Source of the DNA: Propionibacteriaceae bacterium
GTDB taxonomy: Bacteria > Actinomycetota > Actinomycetes > Propionibacteriales > Propionibacteriaceae
Length of the DNA: 49,199 nt
Reading direction: 5' to 3'
Assembly: GCA_027492675.1 (NCBI GenBank)
Contig: JAPUEI010000095.1
Coordinates: 1 to 49,199, forward strand
A program made the translations under genes and the position numbers. The notes below the pieces were generated by a model. The model ran no database searches, had not been told where the DNA came from, and was given only the letters and a program-made list of their open reading frames with translations. Positions within the stretch are counted from its first letter, which is position 1, and every line of letters begins with the position of its first letter. This document shows, in pieces, positions 41,821 through 48,356 of this stretch.

Positions 41821-43239
41821 ATGACTGCTCAGACCCACGACGACACCGACCCGAACCTCCCGGATCCCGAGGGGTACGACGGCGACCAGACAGACCTTGC
41901 TGCTCGCCTCTCCCTGCGGCGGGTGGACGGGCTCCGCACCGAACTCACCGACATCACCGAAGTCGAGTACCGACAGCTTCGCCTGGAGCGCGTCGTGCTG
42001 GTGAGCGTCTGGACCTCTCGTGACGAGGCGGACGTCGTCAACTCGCTCAGCGAGCTGCGGCAGTTGGCCGAGACGGCGGGTTCCGAGGTGCTCGACGCCT
42101 TGTTCCAGCGGCGCGAGCGGCCCGACCCCGCCACGTACATCGGGCGCGGCAAGGTCGACGAGGTGCGCGAGGTCGTGAACGCCACCGGCGCCGACACGGT
42201 GATCTGCGACGGCGAGCTCAGTCCCGCGCAGCTGAGGAACCTCGAGGACCGGATCAAGGTCAAGGTCGTGGACCGGACGGCGCTGATCCTGGACATCTTC
42301 GCCTCCCACGCGAAGAGCTCCGAGGGCAAGGCGCAGGTCGAGCTGGCACAGCTGCAGTATCTGCGGCAGCGCCTGCGCGGTTGGGGCGGCAACCTCTCCC
42401 GCCAGACCGGCGGACGGGCGGCCGGCGGCGTCGGTATCGGTGGCCGCGGACCAGGCGAGACCAAGATCGAGACCGACCGGCGCCGCATCCGTACCCGCAT
42501 CGCCCGCCTGCGCGAGCAGCTCCGCGACCTCGAGGGCACCCGGCAGATCAAGCGCCAGGAACGACGCAGGCACCAGGTGCCCAGCGTCGCGATCGTCGGC
42601 TACACGAACGCGGGGAAGTCGTCGGTGCTGAACCGGCTCACAGGCGCCGGCGTCCTCGTCGAGAACGCGTTGTTCGCCACCCTCGACCCGACCACCCGTC
42701 GCTCGCAGACGGCTGACGGCCGTACGTACACGCTCACCGACACCGTCGGCTTCGTCCGTCACCTGCCGCACGACCTCGTCGAGGCGTTCCGATCGACGCT
42801 CGAGGAGTCGGTGGAGGCCGACCTGCTGCTGCACGTCGTCGACGGGTCCGACGCCGATCCGTTCGGCCAGGTGTCGGCCGTCCGTGAAGTGCTGGCGGAC
42901 ATCGGCGCGGGGGATGTGCCTGAGCAGCTCCTGATCAACAAGGTGGACCTCGCCGACCCCGGGATGCTGCAGTCGCTGCGCACGAGGTTCCCTGACGCCG
43001 TGTTCGCGTCGGCACGTACGGGCGAGGGCCTCGACGAGGTACGGGCCCTGGTCGAGCGGCGGCTCCCGACCCCAGGTACGGAGGTGACGGTGCTCGTCCC
43101 GTACTCCCGGGGCGACCTCATCGACCGCATCCATCGCGAAGGCGAGCTGGTCACCATGGAGCACACCGGCGAGGGCACACGGGTGGTGGCGCGGGTCCAC
43201 GCCGACCTCGCAGGCGAGCTGGGGGGCTTCCCGGCCTGA
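41821..43239 (+). CDS. hflX: GTPase HflX
   Basis: A 472-residue ribosome-associated GTPase. The N-terminal HflX domain includes LVSVWTSR, DPATYIGRGKVDEV, CDGELSPAQLRNLE, ILDIFASHAKSSEGKAQVELA and a glycine-rich linker GGRAAGGVGIGGRGPGE, followed by the G domain: G1 GYTNAGKSS, G3 DTVGFVRHLPHDL, G4 NKVD. ATG 41821 gives MTAQTHDD; the upstream in-frame GTG (41803) would overlap a possible GAGAGG site. It is 43 bases after dapF. HflX splits or rescues stalled ribosomes in stress. Confidence 0.93.
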   Translation: MTAQTHDDTDPNLPDPEGYDGDQTDLAARLSLRRVDGLRTELTDITEVEYRQLRLERVVLVSVWTSRDEADVVNSLSELRQLAETAGSEVLDALFQRRERPDPATYIGRGKVDEVREVVNATGADTVICDGELSPAQLRNLEDRIKVKVVDRTALILDIFASHAKSSEGKAQVELAQLQYLRQRLRGWGGNLSRQTGGRAAGGVGIGGRGPGETKIETDRRRIRTRIARLREQLRDLEGTRQIKRQERRRHQVPSVAIVGYTNAGKSSVLNRLTGAGVLVENALFATLDPTTRRSQTADGRTYTLTDTVGFVRHLPHDLVEAFRSTLEESVEADLLLHVVDGSDADPFGQVSAVREVLADIGAGDVPEQLLINKVDLADPGMLQSLRTRFPDAVFASARTGEGLDEVRALVERRLPTPGTEVTVLVPYSRGDLIDRIHREGELVTMEHTGEGTRVVARVHADLAGELGGFPA

Positions 43240-43383
43240 CGTGGTCTCCTCGCGCCAGGGGTGGCGACGACGAGGGGGACCGCTTCGTGTCACTCAGCCA
43301 GGGCTGAGAGCATTCTCACGCCGCTGCCTGCGGCGCCTCCGCCTCTCCTACGGTGGAGACAGCCCCCATCGGAAGGCGATCGT

Positions 43384-44529
43384 GTGTCCGCAGCCGTGAA
43401 CGAGCGCCGTCTCGGCCTGACACTGCCTGTGGCAGCGATCGGTGCCTGGACACTCGCGTTCGTCGGCCTGTGCCTGATCGCTCCGATCGACGCGTCGATG
43501 TCGGGATCGTGGCTGGTCACCTACGAGTTCGGGTTCGTACGGCGGGGCTTGGGCGGCGAACTGCTGCGGCTGGCGTCCGGAGGACACCCGGACGTCGGCG
43601 CGACCGTGCTCGCCCGATCGACCTTCCTCATCGCCGGGCTGTGCTTCCTCGGGCTCGCGCTGGCTCTCGCTCGACGTGGGGGTTGGCACGCGATCCTGGG
43701 CCTCGCCATCGCCGCCGCACCGGTCGCGATCAGCCCCTTCGCGCTGCAGACCCACCCTGATCTGTTCGGTTTCGTGCCGCTGACCGTTGTTCTGCTGGCC
43801 GTGCGAGCAGTCGGGCGTCGCCGGGACCTGATGCTGCTGGCGGCGGGCGTGTTGAGCGGTGTGCTCGTGCTGCAGCACGAGTCGCCGCTGCTGATCCAGG
43901 TGCCGTGGATGCTCTTGGCCGTGGCGGCGAGCACTCAGGCGGAATCCCTGTGGCACCGGATCAGGCTGGTCGCCCTGGTCGCCGTGCCCGCGGCCGTCGG
44001 CGGCGTCGTGGTCCTCGGCTGGGGCCGGGCCACGCACGCGCAGATCGCGGCGCTGCAGGCCACCAGCACCGATCAGGAGACCCTGCGCGGCATGTCATAC
44101 CTCGGCGACACCCTGTCCGACTCGCTCGGGCGGGTCGCTGAGCTGCTCCCGTACCTCGGCGGCTCGGTGGCGTTGGGCGTGCTGTACGTGGGTGTCCAAG
44201 TCGTTCTGCTCCGCTGGTGCGTTCCGCGGTGGCCGGTGCGCGGCGATGGTCTCACGCGGGTGGGTGCGGTCGGCATCCTCATCGGGCTCGTGGTGCTGCT
44301 CGCCACCGCTTTCGAGTGGACCCGCTGGTTCCAGATGGAGGCGCTGAGTGGGCTGATGGTGCTCGGATACGCTGCCCTCAAACGTACGGAAGCCACGACC
44401 TGGACGCGCCAGCAAACCACCTTCAGGGCACTCGTGCTGGTGGCTGTGGGCTATCTCCTGCCGCCCATGCCACCCCTGCTCGCTCCGCTCAGCTACGTGT
44501 TCTCCAGGGTGACCTGGCCACTGCACTGA
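43384..44529 (+). CDS. Uncharacterised polytopic membrane protein
   Basis: A 381-residue protein with about nine or ten hydrophobic segments. A conserved-looking amphipathic segment WLVTYEFGFVRRGLGGELLRLAS follows the first helix; 'FxRRGLxG' motifs occur in uncharacterised membrane proteins related to GT-C glycosyltransferases, but no DxD-type residue pair in the first loop is obvious. GTG 43384 is preceded by GGAAGG, and a -10 TACGGT lies at 43349-43354. Function unknown. It stands alone between hflX and dinG. Confidence 0.78.
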   Translation: MSAAVNERRLGLTLPVAAIGAWTLAFVGLCLIAPIDASMSGSWLVTYEFGFVRRGLGGELLRLASGGHPDVGATVLARSTFLIAGLCFLGLALALARRGGWHAILGLAIAAAPVAISPFALQTHPDLFGFVPLTVVLLAVRAVGRRRDLMLLAAGVLSGVLVLQHESPLLIQVPWMLLAVAASTQAESLWHRIRLVALVAVPAAVGGVVVLGWGRATHAQIAALQATSTDQETLRGMSYLGDTLSDSLGRVAELLPYLGGSVALGVLYVGVQVVLLRWCVPRWPVRGDGLTRVGAVGILIGLVVLLATAFEWTRWFQMEALSGLMVLGYAALKRTEATTWTRQQTTFRALVLVAVGYLLPPMPPLLAPLSYVFSRVTWPLH

Positions 44530-44556
44530 TCGAGCCCGCACGTGGCTGTCGAGGAC

Positions 44557-44578
44557 CGTCAGAGGTGTCAGGTAACGT
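44557..44578 (+). promoter_or_regulatory. Degenerate PafBC-like leaderless promoter of dinG
   Basis: CGTCAGAG (44557-44564), eight bases, TAACGT (44573-44578). The spacing and -10 equal the PafBC-type promoters of recA and the TAC operon, and six of eight positions of TGTCAGTG match. The -10 ends six bases before the GTG start of dinG, without a Shine-Dalgarno sequence. Confidence 0.5.
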
Positions 44579-44584
44579 GTCCGG

Positions 44585-46882
44585 GTGCCCTCCGAACCGA
44601 CCCCGCTCGCTGAGGCCGCCGACATCCTCGCTGCCGCGGTCGCGGCCATCGGCGGCACCCCTCGCGAGGGTCAGGTCCAGATGTGCGAGGAGGTGGCCGG
44701 CGCCTTCATCTCCGGCGAGCACGTGCTCGTCCAAGCGGGCACGGGTACGGGCAAGTCGCTGGGCTACCTGGCACCCGCGTTCGCCCATGTCCTGAACTCG
44801 CCGTCGTCGCGCGTCATCGTCGCCACAGCCACCCTCGCGCTGCAGACGCAGCTGGCTACCAAGGATGTCCCGGTCGTGATCGACGCGGTCGAGGCGACCA
44901 CGGGACGGCGACCCAAGGCGGCGCTGCTCAAGGGTCGCTCGAACTATGCGTGTCTGCACCGGATCCGCGACGGGGTCGTGGAAGACCAACAGCCCGGACT
45001 GCTCGGAGGGGGCGAGCTGGCGACGGCTCTCCGTGCCGTCGATGCCGCACCGGACTCCGTGCTCGGCGCGGAGGTGCTCGCGCTGCGCGAATGGGCCGAG
45101 GAGCAGGCGGAAGCCCGCGGATTGGCCGATCGCGACGACGCCCCGCCGCACACGCCCGCAGCGTGGTTCCAGGTGTCGGTCCCGGTGAGGGAGTGCTTGG
45201 GGGCCACCAACTGTCCGTACGGCACCGAGTGTTTCGTGGAGGAGTCGCGGGCGCGGGCTCGCGAAGCGGACGTCGTGGTGACCAACCACGCGCTGCTGGC
45301 GATCGACGCGCTCCACGGGGGCACGGCGTTGCCGGACCACGATCTGCTCGTCGTCGACGAGGCCCACGAGCTGGTGAGCCGCGTGACGGGCGCGGCCTCC
45401 GACGAGCTGAGCCCGCAGCAGCTCGAGCGGGTCGCCAAACGAGCGCTTCCCTGGCTGACCGACGCCACTGGGGCCGACTTCCTCGATGCTGCGGACACGT
45501 TCCGTACGGCGCTCGACCTCGCCGACCTTGGCCGGGTCACCGACGCCGGTTCGACAGTGGGCATGGCGCTGGCGCGGATCAGGCAGGTCAGCAGAGCGGC
45601 GCTGTCGGACTTCAAGGCGACCTCGACCAAGGGTGTCGACGCGGCCCGTGTGCAGGCGCAGGCGGTGGTGCAGGAGGTGTACGACGTCGCGGAGCGGATG
45701 GCGGGCCTCAACGAGTACGACGTCGTGTGGGTCGCTGAGCGTGAGCGGGCTGGTCGGTGGGTGGTGGTCGCTCCGCTGAACGTGGCCGGGCTCGTCAGGG
45801 AGAGCATCCTGCCCGACGTCACCGCGGTGTTCACGTCGGCGACCTTGACCATCGGCGGTGGATTCGACGCCGTCGCGCGGCAACTGGGTCTCGGAGGTGG
45901 TCGGGAGGCCGCTCCCGCGTGGCACGGTGTCGATGTCGGATCCCCCTTCGACTACGCCAAACAGGGCATCCTGTACGTCGCGGAACAGCTCCCACCGCCC
46001 AGCCGCGACGGGTTGGGCGAGGTTGCCCTGGCAGAGATCGTCGACCTGGTCCGCGCGGCGGGCGGTCGTACCCTCGGGCTCTTCGCGTCCCATCGAAACG
46101 CCACGGCAGCGGCGTCACACGTCCGCGCCGCGCTGCCCGAGCTCACCGTGCTCTGTCAGGGTGACGCTCAGCTGCCCGAGCTCACGCGGCGATTCGTAGA
46201 GGAGCCTGAGACGTCATTGTTCGGCACCTTGTCGCTGTGGCAGGGCGTGGACATCCCCGGAGAGACCTGCCAGCTCGTGCTCATCGACAAGATCCCGTTC
46301 CCGCGACCTGACGAGCCGCTGCTCGTGGCTCGTCAGGAGGCCGTCGCTGCTGCGGGCGGCAATGGGTTCATGGCGGTGGCCGCCACCCACGCGGGGCTGT
46401 TGCTGGCCCAGGGGACCGGTCGCCTGGTGCGGCGACTGACCGACCGCGGAGTCGTCGCGATCCTGGACCCGCGGCTGGTGAAGGCGAGGTACGGGTCGTT
46501 CCTGCGCGCCTCCATCCCGCCGTTCTGGACGACGACGGACCGCGATCTCGCGTTGGGCGCGTTGGCTCGGCTGAGGGTGGGTATCGGAGGCGTCGAGAAC
46601 CCAGGAGGTGCGATGCCCGAGAAGACTCCCGGACCGTCGGTGAAGGACCCGGAGATGTACGAGGCCCTGCGCGAAGAAGGCGCCAGCAAGCAGAAGGCCG
46701 CCCGGATCTCGAACGCGGCCGCCGCCACGTCACGCAGCGCGGTGGGCCGCAAGGGCGCCGAGGCGAAGGACTACGACGAGCGCACCCGCGATGAGTTGCT
46801 GGCCCGCGCCAAGGAGCTGGGCGTCAAGGGACGCTCGTCCATGACGAAGGCGCAGCTCATTGAGGCGCTCCGCAAGGGCTGA
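44585..46882 (+). CDS. dinG: DinG/XPD-type ATP-dependent helicase with fused C-terminal SAP-like domain
   Basis: A 765-residue superfamily 2 helicase. Walker A AGTGTGKS (51-58), four Cys of an XPD-type 4Fe-4S cluster (Cys123, 204, 210, 216), DEAH (258-261) in VVDEAHELV, motif III FTSATLTIGGG and a C-terminal QGTGRLVRR motif VI. It probably unwinds DNA in repair. Residues 677-765 form an extra unit, MPEKTPGPSVKDPEMYEALR...SKQKAARISNAAA...VGRKG, ending in a SAP/Rho-N-like helix pair (TRDELLARAKELGV...LIEALRKG), which in other actinobacteria is a separate small protein (DUF7218-like, from memory). At the junction a perfect AGGAGGT and ATG (46613) occur in frame. GTG start, leaderless. Confidence 0.9.
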   Translation: MPSEPTPLAEAADILAAAVAAIGGTPREGQVQMCEEVAGAFISGEHVLVQAGTGTGKSLGYLAPAFAHVLNSPSSRVIVATATLALQTQLATKDVPVVIDAVEATTGRRPKAALLKGRSNYACLHRIRDGVVEDQQPGLLGGGELATALRAVDAAPDSVLGAEVLALREWAEEQAEARGLADRDDAPPHTPAAWFQVSVPVRECLGATNCPYGTECFVEESRARAREADVVVTNHALLAIDALHGGTALPDHDLLVVDEAHELVSRVTGAASDELSPQQLERVAKRALPWLTDATGADFLDAADTFRTALDLADLGRVTDAGSTVGMALARIRQVSRAALSDFKATSTKGVDAARVQAQAVVQEVYDVAERMAGLNEYDVVWVAERERAGRWVVVAPLNVAGLVRESILPDVTAVFTSATLTIGGGFDAVARQLGLGGGREAAPAWHGVDVGSPFDYAKQGILYVAEQLPPPSRDGLGEVALAEIVDLVRAAGGRTLGLFASHRNATAAASHVRAALPELTVLCQGDAQLPELTRRFVEEPETSLFGTLSLWQGVDIPGETCQLVLIDKIPFPRPDEPLLVARQEAVAAAGGNGFMAVAATHAGLLLAQGTGRLVRRLTDRGVVAILDPRLVKARYGSFLRASIPPFWTTTDRDLALGALARLRVGIGGVENPGGAMPEKTPGPSVKDPEMYEALREEGASKQKAARISNAAAATSRSAVGRKGAEAKDYDERTRDELLARAKELGVKGRSSMTKAQLIEALRKG
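46603..46882 (+). CDS. Possible internal gene: 89-residue DUF7218/SAP-like protein with its own ribosome-binding site
   Basis: AGGAGGT (46603-46609) precedes ATG 46613 at normal spacing, in the same frame as dinG, exactly where the helicase core ends. The product MPEKTPGPSVKDPEMYEALR... would be a full-length member of the small SAP-like family. Thus the locus may yield both a fused helicase and a free small protein, or the dinG stop was lost in this lineage. The coding stretch itself is 46613-46882. Confidence 0.55.
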
Positions 46883-46885
46883 CGC

Positions 46886-47683
46886 CTAGAGGCGACGCAG
46901 GACGGCGACCACCTTGCCGAGGATGCTGGCGTCGTTGCCGTCGATGGGCTCGTACGCCGGGTTGTGGGGGAGCAGCCACACCTGGCCGGGCGTGCGCTTG
47001 AACGTCTTGACCGTCGCCTCATCACCGAGCAATGCGGCCACGATGTCGCCGTTCTCGGCCACCGGCTGCCGCCTGACCGCGACGTAGTCGCCATCACAGA
47101 TCGCCGCCTCGATCATCGAGTCGCCGCGCACCTCGAGCAGGAAGAGCTCTCCGTCGCCGACGAGCTGCTTGGGTAGGGCGAACACGTCCTCGACGCGCTC
47201 CTCGGCAAGAATCGGTCCGCCGGCGGCGATGCGCCCCAGCACCGGAACGTGGACAGGACGGGGGAGGGAGTCGTTGATGTCTGTGGGATCGGCGTACGGA
47301 TCCGCCGTCCGCGGGCGAGACCCCGGGCCCTCGGGAAGCCGCACATCGAGCGCGCGGGGACGATTCGGGTCGCGGCGGATGTAGCCCTTGGTCTCGAGCT
47401 GGCGAAGCTGGTGGGCGACGCTCGACGGGCTGGACAGCCCGGCGAGTTTGGCGACCTCGCGCATGCTCGGCGGGTAGCCCTTCTCCTCGATAGACCTCTT
47501 GATGACCTCGAGGAGCAACCGCTGCCGCATGGTGAGGCCGTCGACCCCGACGGGACCCTCGGTCGGCATCGTCACCAGTTTGGAGCGACGCACGACATCG
47601 GCGATGTCAGCGTTGGAGGGGCGTCCGCGCTTGGCCTCCCCGGCACGGGAGCGGGGTGCTGTGGGTGTGGTCTCGTCAGCCAT
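46886..47683 (-). CDS. lexA: SOS repressor LexA
   Basis: A 265-residue repressor with self-cleavage. An unusually long N-terminal extension (~48 residues, Thr/Arg-rich with [12 protein letters not shown]) precedes the winged helix ([43 protein letters not shown]). Cleavage site Ala154-Gly155 ([11 protein letters not shown]), catalytic Ser189 ([10 protein letters not shown]) and Lys226 (ATVKTFKR). The ATG at 47683 follows a minus-strand -10 TACCTT (47690-47695) by six bases, so the transcript is probably leaderless; SOS box at 47716-47731. Converges with dinG three bases apart. Confidence 0.96.
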   Translation of the reverse strand: MADETTPTAPRSRAGEAKRGRPSNADIADVVRRSKLVTMPTEGPVGVDGLTMRQRLLLEVIKRSIEEKGYPPSMREVAKLAGLSSPSSVAHQLRQLETKGYIRRDPNRPRALDVRLPEGPGSRPRTADPYADPTDINDSLPRPVHVPVLGRIAAGGPILAEERVEDVFALPKQLVGDGELFLLEVRGDSMIEAAICDGDYVAVRRQPVAENGDIVAALLGDEATVKTFKRTPGQVWLLPHNPAYEPIDGNDASILGKVVAVLRRL

Positions 47684-47689
47684 GAGATG

Positions 47690-47731
47690 AAGGTATCGCT
47701 GTTCGATTGTGAGAATCAAACACCTGTTCGA
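47690..47731 (-). promoter_or_regulatory. lexA promoter and autoregulatory SOS box
   Basis: Minus strand: TCGAACAGGTGTTTGA (47716-47731) fits the LexA consensus TCGAACrnryGTTYGA in all fixed positions and overlaps the -35-like TTGATT (47714-47719); an 18-base spacer leads to TACCTT (47690-47695), six bases before the ATG. LexA binding would occlude its own promoter. Confidence 0.85.
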
Positions 47732-47875
47732 GCGTGTCGCGAACCGGGTTGTGGTGAGGCCGCGAGGGGATGCCGAGGAGCGTCCCGCGGCGCTCGTACG
47801 AAAACTGTCAGAGGTGTCGTGTGGAGTGTCTCTCGGTAGACGCGACACGCCGAACTGGACAGGTGTTTGATTCTC
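47711..47875. repeat. 17-bp perfect inverted repeat flanking the lexA/small-membrane-gene intergenic region
   Basis: ACAGGTGTTTGATTCTC occurs on the minus strand at 47711-47727 and on the plus strand at 47859-47875. Each copy carries a half or degenerate SOS box (plus-strand copy: TGGACAGGTGTTTGA, one core mismatch) and the -35-like TTGATT of the outward promoter. It suggests that the two divergent promoters arose by an inverted duplication. Confidence 0.8.
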
Positions 47876-47899
47876 TCGGCTGCGTGGCATAGAACTGTT

Positions 47900-47915
47900 T
47901 CGAACAGATGTTCTC
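47900..47915. promoter_or_regulatory. LexA box upstream of the small SOS membrane gene
   Basis: TCGAACAGATGTTCTC (47900-47915) contains GAAC-N4-GTTC and lies just downstream of a TAGAAC hexamer (47890-47895) and 17 bases upstream of the ATG at 47932, the right place to block transcription. Confidence 0.85.
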
Positions 47916-47931
47916 TTCGAGAGGAACGACG

Positions 47932-48204
47932 ATGAGCACCATGACGGCCATCACCCGCCCGACGATCACTCGTCCCGCGCCACGCCGTGTCGTCTCGGGC
48001 CCTGCGGCCGCCCGGCCCGCGCTCTCGCCCCGCCATGTCGCGATCAGCCGCCCCGTCGCGTGCCAGGTCGCGGCCATCCAGCCGTCGTGGCAGTTGACGC
48101 GCCGCGGGGTGGTTGTCGTCACCAGCTTCGTGGCCGCCGTCCTGTGCAGCGCTCTGGTCACCTGCGTGCTGGCTTTCCTGTCGGTGAGCAACCTTCCGCT
48201 GTGA
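47932..48204 (+). CDS. Small SOS-controlled single-pass membrane protein (candidate division inhibitor)
   Basis: A 90-residue protein divergent from lexA with a LexA box before it. It has a Pro/Arg-rich N-terminal half ([13 protein letters not shown], then [17 protein letters not shown]) and one membrane helix at ~59-85 ([19 protein letters not shown] followed by [10 protein letters not shown]), ending NLPL. The neighbours of lexA in this position in other actinobacteria are SOS division suppressors: Rv2719c (membrane helix plus LysM) and C. glutamicum DivS. This one has no LysM or other extracellular domain. GAGGAAC precedes the ATG. The function as division inhibitor is inferred from position, control and topology only. 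Confidence 0.75.
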   Translation: MSTMTAITRPTITRPAPRRVVSGPAAARPALSPRHVAISRPVACQVAAIQPSWQLTRRGVVVVTSFVAAVLCSALVTCVLAFLSVSNLPL

Positions 48205-48210
48205 TGCAGT

Positions 48211-48273
48211 CCCGCTGAGACGAACCCCGCTGAGACGCAAACCGGCTGAGACACAACCCCGCTGAGACACAAC
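48211..48273 (+). repeat. Four tandem copies of a 16-bp unit
   Basis: Copies of CCCGCTGAGACACAAC: 48211-48225 (15 bases), 48226-48241, 48242-48257 and 48258-48273, with few differences. It is non-coding and sits just after the small SOS gene's stop, before the shared terminator. Confidence 0.9.
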
Positions 48274-48305
48274 CTGGTGTGGCTATCGGCTTCGGCCAGA
48301 ACACG

Positions 48306-48339
48306 GCGAAGGCGCCGCCCGTATGGGCGGCGCCTTCGC
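48306..48339. terminator. Bidirectional terminator between the small SOS gene and the RDD gene
   Basis: A perfect 15-base-pair stem GCGAAGGCGCCGCCC (48306-48320) and GGGCGGCGCCTTCGC (48325-48339) with loop GTAT. It separates convergent genes. Confidence 0.85.
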
Positions 48340-48356
48340 GTTCGTACGGGAGTGAC

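Noticed and set aside
43293..43308. Palindrome CTCAGCC-AG-GGCTGAG between hflX and the membrane-protein gene
   Set aside because: Perfect but short and isolated; it could be a weak hairpin after hflX. Not enough support for an operator or terminator call.
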